In this document: positions 17,006 to 26,709 of the stretch, in pieces
How positions within the stretch are numbered: the stretch's first letter is position 1
How the letters are laid out: every line of letters begins with the position of its first letter
Assembly (NCBI GenBank): GCA_030145585.1
Contig: JAQYVK010000604.1
Location: 1 to 45,135, forward strand
DNA length: 45,135 bases
Direction of reading: 5' to 3'
DNA from: Desulfatiglandales bacterium
GTDB taxonomy: Bacteria > Desulfobacterota > DSM-4660 > Desulfatiglandales > HGW-15
Notes under the pieces: generated by a model
What the model saw: the letters and a program-made list of their open reading frames with translations, nothing else
What the model was told of the DNA's origin: nothing
Databases searched by the model: none
Position numbers and translations under genes: made by a program

Positions 17006-18088
17006 TTATTTAATAAAATCTGAGAAATTCTCCTCAAAGTTGGGAATTTCTTCCATGAGCCACTTTCTTATACCCTTGATGATTCTTTCCTGGATCTGGC
17101 GAATCCTTTCACGAGAGATATGGTATCGATCCCCCAGTTCTTGAAGGGTCAAAGGACTCTCTGCCATGATCCGATTATCAAAGATATCCAATTCCTTCCC
17201 GGCGAGCCCTTCCCTGTATTCTTTCAATTTTTCTAAAAGGAGTTCCCGGTTCTGTTTCTCGGAGAGCGCCTCATCGATTGCCATGCCCGGGTCCGGTACA
17301 AAAGACCCGTAAACCTCTTTTCCATCCATTCCTACAGGGGCATTGAGGGAGATTTCCCCGCTTCCCAGGCGCTGGCTCATCTCCTCAACCTCTTTTTCTT
17401 TGACATCAAGGCGCTCAGCCAGGAGCCTCGTTTCAGGTTCATAGCCCTGTGATATCAGTTTATCCCTTTCCTTGGCCAAGTTAAAGAACAATTTCCGCTG
17501 AGTCTGTGTTGTGCCGATTTTTACCATCTTCCAATTTTCCATGATAAATTTAAGCATGTAGGCCTTGATCCAAAATGAGGCGTAGTAGGAAAATTTAATC
17601 CCCCGGTATGGATCAAATTTCTGGACGGCCTGCAAGAGACCAACATTGCCCTCTTGAATGAGATCCAGAAGACTCTTGGTCCAATAACGATGAAAATCCA
17701 TAGCAATCTTGACCACCAACCTAAGGTTGGAGGTCACCAGCCGGTACGCGGCCTTCTGATCGTTTTTTTCCCTAACGAGTTTGCCCAATTCCACCTCTTC
17801 TTCTCTCGTTAGCAATGTATAATGCTTGATCTCCATCAGGTACATCTGAAGAGGATCGTAAGGGACGAGGGATCGCCCTCCAGTTTGGACGACCGGACTG
17901 AGCACAGGGGTACCCTTGGGCTTGGTCTTCTTGTCCTTACTTTTCGATCTTTTTTTGACAGGAGTCTTTTTTTCTTTTTTTTTCATGTTGAGCGGTATAT
18001 TTGCCTGATTTTTGAGATATGTTACGCCGATTTCAATGTGAGAGGCTGGATGGACAACAGTATTTGTCACAAGGCGAGGAGATCCCAT
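17006..18088 (-). CDS. RNA polymerase sigma-32 type factor (RpoH-like)
   Basis: Sigma-70 family group 3 factor, 360 residues. After a Lys-rich tail of about 75 residues come region 1.2 (PYDPLQMYLMEIKHYTLL), region 2 (NLRLVVKIAMDFHRYW, DLIQEGNVGLLQAVQKFDP, FSYYASFWIKAYM), region 3 and region 4 (LTLQELGDRYHISRERIRQIQERI). The RpoH-type region 2.4/3.0 sequence KMVKIGTTQTQRKLFFNL is clear. The start is uncertain: ATG at 18088 or ATG at 17986 before MKKKEKK, neither with a good ribosome site. It may serve envelope or heat stress, which fits the chaperone genes around it (inference). Confidence 0.9.
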   Translation of the reverse strand: MGSPRLVTNTVVHPASHIEIGVTYLKNQANIPLNMKKKEKKTPVKKRSKSKDKKTKPKGTPVLSPVVQTGGRSLVPYDPLQMYLMEIKHYTLLTREEEVELGKLVREKNDQKAAYRLVTSNLRLVVKIAMDFHRYWTKSLLDLIQEGNVGLLQAVQKFDPYRGIKFSYYASFWIKAYMLKFIMENWKMVKIGTTQTQRKLFFNLAKERDKLISQGYEPETRLLAERLDVKEKEVEEMSQRLGSGEISLNAPVGMDGKEVYGSFVPDPGMAIDEALSEKQNRELLLEKLKEYREGLAGKELDIFDNRIMAESPLTLQELGDRYHISRERIRQIQERIIKGIRKWLMEEIPNFEENFSDFIK

Positions 18089-18125
18089 GCAGGCAAGGTG
18101 CCTTTAATAGATTATTCTCTCTCCA

Positions 18126-19367
18126 TTATTGAAGGATAATTCTGAGATATCTTTTTTTCCCTCCTCTTAGCAAGATAGAATCATTCATCATATCCTTCGT
18201 ATCGATAATTTGGTCAAAGGTCTCAATTCTGTGATCGTTAATATATCCTCCCCCTTGTTTGATAAGGCGGCGTGCTTCCCCCCTGCTCTTACAGAGTCCC
18301 ATTTTTTCAAAGAGAATATAGGCAGGGACCCCCGGTTCGAGTTCATCAGCACCCAAAGGATGTTTAGGCACCGATTCTGACAGCTCCTCTGCATCCGTTC
18401 CGAATAGCTGATGGGCGGCAAGCTTTGCCTTTTCAGCTTCAGCCTTTCCGTGGCACAGTTTGGTGGCTTCATACGCCAGGACCTCTTTGGCATGTCGAAT
18501 GTCCGCCCCCTGGAGAGCTCCCAGTTTCTTGACCTCATTCATGGGAAGAAAGGTGAAGATGGCCAAAAAACGCTCGATGTCCTTGTCATCCTGGTTTATC
18601 CAGTACTGGTAATAATCAAAAGGGGAGGTCTTTTCCGAATCGAGCCAAACGCTTCCTTTATGGGTTTTCCCCATTTTAATTCCAGACGAAGTTGTGAAGA
18701 GTGGGAAAGTGATGCAGTGAATGGCTTCCCCTTCCAGGCGTCTGGTCAGATCTACGCCCGCCAAAATATTTCCCCACTGATCGTTTCCGCCCATCTGAAG
18801 GCGACAGTCGTAATGCTTGAAGAGATGCCAGAAATCATAGGCTTGAAGCAGCATATAATTAAACTCAATGAAATTAAGGCCGGTCTTAAACCTTTCCTTG
18901 TAACTCTCCGCAGACAACATTCTGTTTACGCTAAAAAATCTGCCGAAATCGCGCAAGAATTCTATGTAGTTCAGTTTTGTCAGCCAATCCGCATTGTTGG
19001 CCATGATTGCCTTGCCGTTCTCAAAGTCAAGAAAACGAGACAGTTGCTCCCTCAGCCCCTGGGCATTTTTGTCTATCTCCTCCCTTTTCATAATGGGACG
19101 GAGTTCCGTCTTTCCGCTGGGATCCCCTACGAGTGTGGTGCCTCCACCCACCAATGCGATCGGTCTGTGTCCGGCTCTTTGCATATGAGCCAAGGACATA
19201 ATGGGGACGAGACTCCCCAGATGGAAACTGCTGGCAGTCGGATCAAATCCGATATAGCATGTGGTCGGCTCTTCAAGAAGATCACGGACCCCCGTCTCAT
19301 CGGTGACCTGCTCGACGAATCCCCTTTCTTTAAAAATATCGAAAACGCTTTCCAAATTATTCCTCAC
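18126..19367 (-). CDS. tyrS: Tyrosyl-tRNA synthetase
   Basis: Class I synthetase. Seen: HIGH-like HLGS (near residue 50), GGNDQWGN in the tyrosine pocket, KMSKS-like KMGKT and a C-terminal S4 RNA-binding domain (KSRGEARRLIKQGGGYIN). Length about 413 with the GTG start at 19367, 8 bases behind GAAGG; a TTG frame opening at 19382 lies even deeper in the upstream rodZ-like gene. The overlap with that gene indicates translational coupling. The short KMGKT form and S4 tail place it in the TyrRZ-like group. Confidence 0.95.
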   Translation of the reverse strand: MRNNLESVFDIFKERGFVEQVTDETGVRDLLEEPTTCYIGFDPTASSFHLGSLVPIMSLAHMQRAGHRPIALVGGGTTLVGDPSGKTELRPIMKREEIDKNAQGLREQLSRFLDFENGKAIMANNADWLTKLNYIEFLRDFGRFFSVNRMLSAESYKERFKTGLNFIEFNYMLLQAYDFWHLFKHYDCRLQMGGNDQWGNILAGVDLTRRLEGEAIHCITFPLFTTSSGIKMGKTHKGSVWLDSEKTSPFDYYQYWINQDDKDIERFLAIFTFLPMNEVKKLGALQGADIRHAKEVLAYEATKLCHGKAEAEKAKLAAHQLFGTDAEELSESVPKHPLGADELEPGVPAYILFEKMGLCKSRGEARRLIKQGGGYINDHRIETFDQIIDTKDMMNDSILLRGGKKRYLRIILQ

Positions 19368-20319
19368 ACTTTGAACCTTCAAAATTTTCAGGGAGCTTCA
19401 ACCTGACCACCCGCCCCAGGTCGCCCAGGTTTTCAAGCCTCTTTTCGTTGAAATCGAATTCAACACCGGCGGCATTTCCGATCAGCACATTAAAGCCGTC
19501 CATGCCTTTCCACTGAGGCCTGCTGCCCGGTTGGAATATGTATTCTTTTGGTTCCTGCTGGTCCACACAGATTCTTATCCAAGTTCTGGCATTCACATGA
19601 CCGGTAAGGACAAAGCGTGCTTCGCCCTCTTCAGCCTCAGATGCCGGCTCAGTGGTTTTGGGAGCGATCACCATTGGTTCTGCCGGTGTCTCGACCTCCA
19701 ACGAAGCCACCTCCGAAGCTTGTTCTTTTTGATCGGTCTGGTCCGGTTCCACTTTGGCTTCCTCTGTAATCTCCGCTATCTTGGTCTCAACCTCCGGTTC
19801 TTTCGGTTTGGGGACTTCGGTTTCCATGGCGGTTGAGGGCTCTTGCCGTGGCTCCGGGGGAGGCGTTATTTCAGGTTGAAGAGGGGTATATATGGAAAAG
19901 GGATATAATATCCACAGGATCAAGGCAGCAACCCCAATCAGTAAAAATGCCAGAAAAAAGAAAGGACCAATTTTGGCCTTGGGACGTTTTACAAGGGGCC
20001 TGGGGGCCAACGACTTTGCGGGCATGCTTTTTTCATATAACTCAAGGGCCCTTTTCTCATCCACCCCAACGACCTGGGCGTATGAGGTTATAAAACCCCT
20101 GACGAATACCCCGGAAGGCAGATTTTCCCAATCCTCATTTTCCAAAGCCTCTACAAAGTGTTTTCTGAGACGGGTGACCTCAACGACTTGCTCCCGGCTG
20201 AGGCCCATTTTTTCCCGCTCTCGTTTGAACAGCTCTCCCAGACCGATCGCTTTTTGGGATTCTGCTTCAGCCTTTATAGCTTCTTTCTTTGGGCTCTCTT
20301 CTTGCTCTTTTTTTGTCAT
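19357..20319 (-). CDS. RodZ-like helix-turn-helix membrane protein
   Basis: About 320 residues: a cytoplasmic Xre-type HTH (GELFKREREKMGLSREQVVE, near residues 30-90), a Lys/Arg-rich linker, a single membrane helix (FFFLAFLLIGVAALILWILY), a Pro/Glu-rich periplasmic stretch and a C-terminal beta domain (DUF4115 type: LTGHVNARTWIRICVDQQ). This is the plan of RodZ, which tethers MreB to the membrane. ATG at 20319 behind AGG preferred over a TTG two codons earlier. It overlaps tyrS. Confidence 0.86.
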   Translation of the reverse strand: MTKKEQEESPKKEAIKAEAESQKAIGLGELFKREREKMGLSREQVVEVTRLRKHFVEALENEDWENLPSGVFVRGFITSYAQVVGVDEKRALELYEKSMPAKSLAPRPLVKRPKAKIGPFFFLAFLLIGVAALILWILYPFSIYTPLQPEITPPPEPRQEPSTAMETEVPKPKEPEVETKIAEITEEAKVEPDQTDQKEQASEVASLEVETPAEPMVIAPKTTEPASEAEEGEARFVLTGHVNARTWIRICVDQQEPKEYIFQPGSRPQWKGMDGFNVLIGNAAGVEFDFNEKRLENLGDLGRVVRLKLPENFEGSKCEE

Positions 20320-20474
20320 AAACAACCTGGGTATTTCTTGAATCTGAACTTTGTTTCGTTTAACAAACGGAAAGGTTCCTCACCACGGGCTGGGAGCGGA
20401 GCTGAAGAACCGAGGCCGAATGATTCAGGTCCGGCTAGAGAAGATGAGGACCATAGAATCAAAAGACTTACCGG

Positions 20475-21449
20475 TTAAAAGATGATTTTCGTATATGAAC
20501 GCTCCCTGAGCTCTTGGATCCAGGCATTGTACCTTTTGTCAATTTCCTCCTGATATAAAATCCCGTAGATGGCATCTTGGACATCCTCAAAGGACTTTGC
20601 CTTTCCGCCCTCTTTTTTGACCACCATGATGATCTGAACACCTTTTGGCATGATGATGAGATCAGTGAAGCCACCTTCCGGAATCACCTCGAGGATCTTC
20701 TTCAATCCGGGATTCAGCTCATCCAATTGAAAAACACCCAGGTACCCCCCATCCTCTGCACCGGGGCCTTGAGAAAATTTTCTTGCCAAATCCTTGAAAT
20801 CCTCCCCGCCTTTCAATCTGGCCAGAATATCCCCGCCCTTTTTTTCGATTTCAAGAGATTCCTTTTTATCCTCCGGATTCTTAGGAAGCAGAAAAATACT
20901 GGCGAGGTGAACCTTCACCTCGCCACTGAAACTATTCTTGTGCTCCTCGTAATACTGGGTCATCGTCTCTTCCCTGATGAGAATCCTTGATCTGACCTCA
21001 TAGTTGATTAACTCGATGCGCTCGAGCTCTTCCCTCATGTTCTCTTTGTACTTTTCGAGAGATAAGCCCTCCTTTTGAATTCTGGATACAAGGTCCTCCT
21101 GGGTCCACTTATTATCACTTTTTATCTTTTCAATGGCATCGTCGATTTTTTTCTGACTGACCTCAATGCCCATTTCCAGAACCTTTGCTTGCTTAATCTT
21201 GTCATCGATCAGGAGTTCCAATATCTTGCCCCTGACCTCATAGTACTGATCTTCATTCTGGCTCCTCAGTTCAACGGGTGTACGACCGGTTAATTCTTTG
21301 ATTTTCTTGTTCAATTCATAAAGCGTGACAAGGTCGTCATTGACAATAGCGACGACCCGGTTGAGGGTCTCTCCGCTGGCATGGTGAAAACCGGGCAGGG
21401 CCAGCATGGCCAAAAAGAGGAGGATCCTCATTGATCTTGGGCAATTCAT
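20475..21449 (-). CDS. surA: SurA-like periplasmic peptidyl-prolyl isomerase
   Basis: 324 residues: signal peptide (MRILLFLAMLALPGFHHASG), SurA N-terminal chaperone domain (RVVAIVNDDLVTLYELNKKI) and one parvulin domain (HLASIFLLPKN ... SQGPGAEDGGYLGVFQ ... PKGVQIIMVVKK). E. coli SurA has two parvulin domains, so this is the short form common outside gammaproteobacteria. It folds outer-membrane proteins. The start overlaps the stop of the upstream parvulin lipoprotein gene as TAATG. Confidence 0.88.
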   Translation of the reverse strand: MNCPRSMRILLFLAMLALPGFHHASGETLNRVVAIVNDDLVTLYELNKKIKELTGRTPVELRSQNEDQYYEVRGKILELLIDDKIKQAKVLEMGIEVSQKKIDDAIEKIKSDNKWTQEDLVSRIQKEGLSLEKYKENMREELERIELINYEVRSRILIREETMTQYYEEHKNSFSGEVKVHLASIFLLPKNPEDKKESLEIEKKGGDILARLKGGEDFKDLARKFSQGPGAEDGGYLGVFQLDELNPGLKKILEVIPEGGFTDLIIMPKGVQIIMVVKKEGGKAKSFEDVQDAIYGILYQEEIDKRYNAWIQELRERSYTKIIF

Positions 21450-22390
21450 TATCCCAACTCCAGGGTTTTCAGAAGGTCTGCATTGATTTCTACAGGAATG
21501 GTGTCTTTCAGCTCACTAAGCCACTTTTTGTAGAATTGCGCCTCCTTCTGATAAAAAAGTTTTGATTCAATTTCCGTGATTGCCTCGGGAAGGCTTTGAA
21601 TTCCTGCAGGACGCTTGGAAATGACCTTGAAGATATGGAATCCATGAACCGTCTTTACCACGGGACTTATTTTCCCGATGGGTAAAGTAAAAATCACTTT
21701 ACTCATAGAGGCCTCCAGGTGTTCCTCAGCAACCCAACCTACCTCGCCCCCATGGTCCGCTTCAGGAGTGATAGAGTATTTTCCGGCGAGCTGACCCATA
21801 TCTTCTCCCTGCTTCAATCTCCTCCAAATTTTTTCCGCTTCCGTCTTATCTCCTATCACGATCTGCAGAAATTTTACCATGATGGGGCGCCTAAATTCAT
21901 CAGGGTGTGAATTGAAATACAACTTGATTTCCTGATGGGATACCGGCGGGATACTCTCCGAAGCTTTGGCCACAATCTTTTTGACAAGGAGATGCTCTTT
22001 TAAGCCCACTTTCCAATCTTCATAATCGATATATCCATGGAGGAGTATTTTCCGAAGGTCCTGTTCAGAGTAGTCTCTCTCCATTTTCCTCACCGCGGCG
22101 TCAAGGTCCTCCTCAGAAATAAAGATTCCCCTCTCACGGCCGTATTCAAGAATAAGGTAGTGATCTACGATTCTGTTGACCAGCGGTTCGAGTATTTGTT
22201 CCACACTCTGATCCGTGATTCCCATTTCAGAGGTGAAGCGTTTGATATCCTGGTTCAATTCACCTATGGATATTTCCCTTTTCCCCACGGTGATGACCGT
22301 TTTCTCTTCAGGTCTTTCAAAGAGATCACCACATCCGGTAAAAGAGAAAAGAAACGCGATGAGACAATAATAAAGCCTTTTCAAAACCAT
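21449..22390 (-). CDS. Parvulin-type peptidyl-prolyl isomerase lipoprotein
   Basis: 313 residues. Signal peptide with lipobox SFTGC, then a SurA-N-like helical domain (VGKREISIGELNQDIKRF) and a PPIC parvulin domain (VKFLQIVIG ... SITPEADHGGEVGWVAEEH ... VHGFHIFKVISKR). Resembles PrsA/PpiD-type foldases anchored by lipid. Its stop and the surA start share a base, so the two foldases are made together. The paired arrangement suggests division of labour in outer-membrane protein folding (inference). Confidence 0.87.
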   Translation of the reverse strand: MVLKRLYYCLIAFLFSFTGCGDLFERPEEKTVITVGKREISIGELNQDIKRFTSEMGITDQSVEQILEPLVNRIVDHYLILEYGRERGIFISEEDLDAAVRKMERDYSEQDLRKILLHGYIDYEDWKVGLKEHLLVKKIVAKASESIPPVSHQEIKLYFNSHPDEFRRPIMVKFLQIVIGDKTEAEKIWRRLKQGEDMGQLAGKYSITPEADHGGEVGWVAEEHLEASMSKVIFTLPIGKISPVVKTVHGFHIFKVISKRPAGIQSLPEAITEIESKLFYQKEAQFYKKWLSELKDTIPVEINADLLKTLELG

Positions 22391-22693
22391 GAATAATGTC
22401 CGAGGTCAGATATTCTTTTGGGTTGGGACGCCCTTGAACCTCATCCTAAAGGGGAACAATGTTATAAATAATCTGACCTAATGATAAATAAGTTAGAATA
22501 ACATTTATTAAAGATATTGCAAGTATTATCTTACATCCCGGCCAATCTACAATCAATGGAAATTACTGGCGAAGCTCCGCCCCAAGCCTATGAATTGACA
22601 GCTAAAAAGTCCTCATCGCGCCCGCCCTATAATTGCTTTGGGCGGGTAAGCGAAGTGATGTTGGAAATAAAGGGCATAGGGCCTAGGGCGCAC

Positions 22694-22780
22694 GGCTCAA
22701 GGTATTTGAAAATTATTTCGCCTTTGTGATGCCGGTTGTGAAAATTGATCTTTACAACCGGCAGCCTTATGCCTTGAGCC
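22694..22780. repeat. Nested stem-loop with mobile hairpin module
   Basis: Outer arms GGCTCAAGG (22694-22702) and CCTTGAGCC (22772-22780). Inner hairpin GCCGGTTGT/ACAACCGGC (22731-22762) is nearly identical to the one at 8575-8606. Confidence 0.7.
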
Positions 22781-22790
22781 ACTTTACATC

Positions 22791-22892
22791 ATGCGTGATA
22801 CAAAAATTGAACCTAAAAGTTCAGATCTGGGTGTGAAAAAACACACAGTAACAAAAGGCAGAAAACCCCGCCTGAAACTGGTGGTGAAGTGA
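22791..22892 (+). CDS. Possible 33-residue basic peptide
   Basis: ATG-to-TGA frame converging on mfd. About a third of residues are Lys or Arg, concentrated in the last half (KKHTVTKGRKPRLKLVVK). No ribosome site is visible and no family is recognised. Could be chance or a gene relic. Confidence 0.2.
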   Translation: MRDTKIEPKSSDLGVKKHTVTKGRKPRLKLVVK

Positions 22893-22901
22893 TCATAGAA
22901 C

Positions 22902-25900
22902 TTATAATGTGGAGGTGAATGCTTCGAGCACCTTTTTCCCTTTTATAATGGCATCCAGCGACTTTTCGGTACCGGTTTCCACTCTCAACTTTTTATCAGA
23001 TAAAAACTGAAACCTCTCAGGTCTTTTTTCAAACCACTGGATCACCTTTTCGGGCGCTATCTTCGTATCCGGTGAAAAGGTCAATATCAGCCCATCATGT
23101 CTCACGTCAAGCTTGCTGATGTCCATTTTTTTCAACAGGAGTTTGACGGACATGACCTCGATCAAACCGGATACCTCCGGTGGTGATAAACCAAAACGAT
23201 CTTGCATTTCTTCCACCATGGCCTTCAATTCCGATTCCTCGCGAATAAAGGATAAACGACGATATAGGTTCAACCTCACATCCGTATCAGAGATGTAATC
23301 GGCGGGGAGAAAAGCCGGTATATTAATATTAATTTCAGGGTCTATCTCTTCATGCCATTCCTCCCCTTTCAATTCCGCAATACTTTGTTCAATCAATCGC
23401 ATGTAGAGTTCATACCCGATGGCCGAGATGTGACCTGATTGTGAAAAACCAAGGATGTTCCCTCCGCCCCTAATCTTCAGATCATGCATGGCCAGGTGAA
23501 TACCCGCACCCAAATGAGAAAAATCCATCAGAGCCCGCAGTCTCTTTTCCGCATTCCGTGTCAGGTCGGAAGTCTTGGAGAGGAGGAGGTAGGCATGGGC
23601 GCCCTCACCCGCCCGCCCGACCCGGCCACGGAGTTGGTATATTTGGGATAGTCCGAATCGGTCTACATCATGAATGATAATGGTGTTGGCCGAAGGAATA
23701 TCCAGCCCCGACTCGATAATGGTGGTACATACCAATATATCAATCTCTCTCTGAAGAAAGCGGAACATGGTATCTTCCAAATCCCTCTCCTTCATTTGAC
23801 CGTGGGCGATGCCGAACCTCCCTTTCGGGAGCAATTGCTTCAATCTCTCAGCCATATTGGCTATGGTCCGAACCCGATTGTGGACGAAAAACACCTGTCC
23901 GCCCCGTTCCAATTCAGATTCAATGGCATGAACAATGGTCGCTTCATCATAGTGGGAGAGATGGGTCTGAATGGCAAGCCGGTCCTCGGGAGGCGTCTCG
24001 ATGATACTGAGGTCCCTGATACCCATCAATGACAAATGAAAGGTCCTGGGAATCGGGGTAGCAGTCAGTGCCAGGACATCAACCAGAGTCCGATACTTTT
24101 TTAGTTTTTCTTTTTGTTTGACGCCGAATCGCTGTTCTTCATCGATAATCAACAGGCCCAGCTCTTTGAAGCTGATATCTTTTTGCAATAAACGGTGGGT
24201 CCCTATCAGGACATCGACCTTCCCGGACCGGCCCCTTGCAATCGTTTCTTTTTGCATCGCTTTGGTCTTAAAGCGGCTGAGTACGCCAACTTCAATCTGA
24301 TAGGGTTTCATCCGCTTTTTGAAGGTCTCATAGTGCTGTTCGGCCAGGATGGTTGTGGGCACAAGGAGGGCGACCTGTTTTCCATCCATGACCGCTTTGA
24401 AGGCGGCCCTGATTGCGACCTCGGTCTTTCCAAAACCCACATCCCCGCATATCAGGCGGTCCATGGGACGCTCGGATTCCATATCCGAGAGGACATCATC
24501 GATGGCCTTGATTTGATCGGGGGTCTCCTCATGTTCAAAGGTCGCTTCAAACTCTCTATATTCGTTGTCCGGGCGGGAAAAAGCATACCCTTTCAGGTGT
24601 TTCCGAATGGCATATATTTCGACAAGTTGTTTGGCGATCTCCCTGATAGATTTTTTGGCCTTTTGCTTAACCAAATCCCATGAACGTCCACCCAACCTGT
24701 CAAGTTTGGGATTTTTTTCATCGGCCGCAATATACTTTTGGAGGATGTTGATATGATCGGCCGGGATGTAGAGACGATCATTGTATGCGTAGTCAATAAT
24801 GACGAAGTCATTGATTTTTTGTTCGATCTCCATCTTGGAGAGGCCCCCGTATCGGCCTATGCCATGGTCCTGATGGACGACAAGATCGCCCTCCTTGAGC
24901 TGGCTAAACGAGGTCCATCCAAGTCTTTTATCTCCCGCCTTTCTTTTTGCCACAGACCGCTTGGGACCAAAGATTTCATCCTCGCTAACCACATTGATTC
25001 CTAGGTCCGGCCAGGAAAAGCCCTTGGAGAGACGTCCCAAACAAATACTCAGGCCCTTGCCGTCGGAGACCACACCCCAGTGGCTTACCACTTCATCTAC
25101 CGGAACCTCGTAGTTGCGAAGAATCTCTTCCAGTCGATGTGCCTGCTGTTCTGTTCTACAGATAAGCACGACCCTGGACCCAAGATTCAGCCAATCAGCG
25201 ATTTTTTCTGCGAGGGGTGCCAGGGAGCGGCGACCTCTACCGGCGAGTTTGAGCTCAAGGTCTTCCTCTATATTAAAGGCTGCTGTAATGTGGAGAGCTC
25301 GGGTCGGGCCCTCTTTTTTTTCGATGGCCAACTCACTGAACCCGACACGCTGGTAGCGAACAAAGCATTGTTCAATGGTTTCGCGAGAGGCAAGAATACC
25401 TTCGATCTCGGGAAAAAGACCTTCCCGTTCTCTTGCCTCTATGCGGTATCTCTCTGTATCCTTATTAAACTTCTCAACAAATTTGCCTGCCTGATCTTCA
25501 AGACGATCAGGGTCCATTAATAACAGAAGACCGTTTTCAGGGAAGTAATCGAAAAGGGTATCAAGGTGGGAATAAAAATGATTCAACCAGGCTTCTTGAC
25601 CTGCAAAAGAGCCTGCCCCATGGGTCTCCCGAGGAAGCCGACCCATGGACCTGGCCCTGTTGACATTCTCCTTCCCCATGATGATTTCATTGGCAGGAAG
25701 GAGCACCATTTCATTCAGATGGTTCGTGGACCTCTGGTTCAAAGGATCAAAATGGCGGATGGATTCGATCCGATCGCCCCAGAATTCCAGGCGCAAGGGC
25801 TGGACATACAAGGGGGGGAATATATCGATAACACCGCCCCTTACTGAATAATCCCCCCTCTCTTCTACGAGGGAGGTGTGGAGGTATCCCTTTGACTCGA

Positions 25901-26378
25901 GCCCATGCAAAAGATCTTCCCTCTGGACCTCCTCCTGCACTTCTAAATATTCGATGGCCTTTATCATCGACTCTTTTGGTAAAATTCTTAAGAAGATCGT
26001 TTCAATCGATGTGACCACGATAGGGTTTTTCTCTGCGGTCAGGCGGTAGAGGGACTCGAGACGGCGACTGATCACATCCCCATGGGGACTCAGTCCGGTC
26101 AGGGGAGATATGTCGTATATGGGGAAATCGAATAACCGCCTTTCACCCTCGTCGGATGCGCCGTTCGATTCAGAAAGAAATAGGCCCAGCTCCCTGTAAA
26201 GACGGGTTGCATCTTTTGCCTGGGGTAGAATGATAAGGCTGGGCCTTTCAATATCCTTCAATAAGCCGGCTAAAAAATACGCCCTCACAGCACCTGTCAG
26301 CCCGGTTACGTGGAGGTCCGTGATCCCCTCTCCGATCCATTTTTTCAACGCGGCAAGATTTTTATTTGGTTGTGTCAT
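22902..26378 (-). CDS. mfd: Transcription-repair coupling factor Mfd
   Basis: 1158-residue translocase that removes RNA polymerase stalled at DNA damage and recruits UvrA. Seen in order: UvrB-like N-terminal region (PRETHGAGSFAGQ, near 275), RNA-polymerase-interacting domain (LKEGDLVVHQDHGIGRYGGL), helicase motifs GDVGFGKTEVA (Walker A), DEEQRFG (DEEQ box), ALTATPIPRT, and the QLRGRVGRAG motif VI, then the C-terminal TRCF domain. Length is typical. It is first of a group reading into parvulin genes after a 511-base spacer. Confidence 0.97.
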   Translation of the reverse strand: MTQPNKNLAALKKWIGEGITDLHVTGLTGAVRAYFLAGLLKDIERPSLIILPQAKDATRLYRELGLFLSESNGASDEGERRLFDFPIYDISPLTGLSPHGDVISRRLESLYRLTAEKNPIVVTSIETIFLRILPKESMIKAIEYLEVQEEVQREDLLHGLESKGYLHTSLVEERGDYSVRGGVIDIFPPLYVQPLRLEFWGDRIESIRHFDPLNQRSTNHLNEMVLLPANEIIMGKENVNRARSMGRLPRETHGAGSFAGQEAWLNHFYSHLDTLFDYFPENGLLLLMDPDRLEDQAGKFVEKFNKDTERYRIEAREREGLFPEIEGILASRETIEQCFVRYQRVGFSELAIEKKEGPTRALHITAAFNIEEDLELKLAGRGRRSLAPLAEKIADWLNLGSRVVLICRTEQQAHRLEEILRNYEVPVDEVVSHWGVVSDGKGLSICLGRLSKGFSWPDLGINVVSEDEIFGPKRSVAKRKAGDKRLGWTSFSQLKEGDLVVHQDHGIGRYGGLSKMEIEQKINDFVIIDYAYNDRLYIPADHINILQKYIAADEKNPKLDRLGGRSWDLVKQKAKKSIREIAKQLVEIYAIRKHLKGYAFSRPDNEYREFEATFEHEETPDQIKAIDDVLSDMESERPMDRLICGDVGFGKTEVAIRAAFKAVMDGKQVALLVPTTILAEQHYETFKKRMKPYQIEVGVLSRFKTKAMQKETIARGRSGKVDVLIGTHRLLQKDISFKELGLLIIDEEQRFGVKQKEKLKKYRTLVDVLALTATPIPRTFHLSLMGIRDLSIIETPPEDRLAIQTHLSHYDEATIVHAIESELERGGQVFFVHNRVRTIANMAERLKQLLPKGRFGIAHGQMKERDLEDTMFRFLQREIDILVCTTIIESGLDIPSANTIIIHDVDRFGLSQIYQLRGRVGRAGEGAHAYLLLSKTSDLTRNAEKRLRALMDFSHLGAGIHLAMHDLKIRGGGNILGFSQSGHISAIGYELYMRLIEQSIAELKGEEWHEEIDPEININIPAFLPADYISDTDVRLNLYRRLSFIREESELKAMVEEMQDRFGLSPPEVSGLIEVMSVKLLLKKMDISKLDVRHDGLILTFSPDTKIAPEKVIQWFEKRPERFQFLSDKKLRVETGTEKSLDAIIKGKKVLEAFTSTL

Positions 26379-26705
26379 AACTCTATCAGGTCATCCATCC
26401 TCTCATATGCCACACCCTCTCACTATCACGGGCCGGCTTCAGTTCTTGTTATCATAAATGCAAAAGAGAAAAATCACCAAATAGAAAAACCATGGTGTGA
26501 AAGAAAGGGATCCTGATGCAGGGGTGGCGCATGACGGGGAGAGGGAAGGTTCCTTTGGATCTTCAGCCCCTTAGGAGGCGGTATTGTAACTTCTCAATAA
26601 GTTCGGGTGAATGCAAAATGTGAAAAAACATTTTCCCCCTCCCTCAGTCCCTCCCGCCAGGGGAGGGAAGATAGGGGAAGGTAGCGCCCCGGACTTATTG
26701 AGAAG
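26379..26705. other. Spacer upstream of mfd
   Basis: 327 bases; 26586-26709 is a MITE-like insertion. The remaining 200 bases must hold the mfd promoter, but I see no strong consensus. Confidence 0.45.
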
Positions 26706-26709
26706 TTAC
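26586..26709. mobile_element. MITE-like element, family D, with target duplication
   Basis: 124 bases. Inverted ends of 22 with 21 matches, starting GTAACTTCTCAATAAGT. Flanked by perfect 8-base direct repeats GCGGTATT (26578-26585 and 26710-26717). Interior has a CCTCCC/GGGAGG hairpin and no gene. The right end supplies the stop codon of the gene at 26706-27173. Confidence 0.88.

Larger units (their letters stand above)
22391..22901. other. Spacer between mfd and parvulin gene
   Basis: 511 bases. It holds a CCCGCCC/GGGCGGG hairpin (22621-22646), a nested hairpin (22694-22780) and a 33-codon basic reading frame on the plus strand (22791-22892). No RNA gene recognised. Confidence 0.5.
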
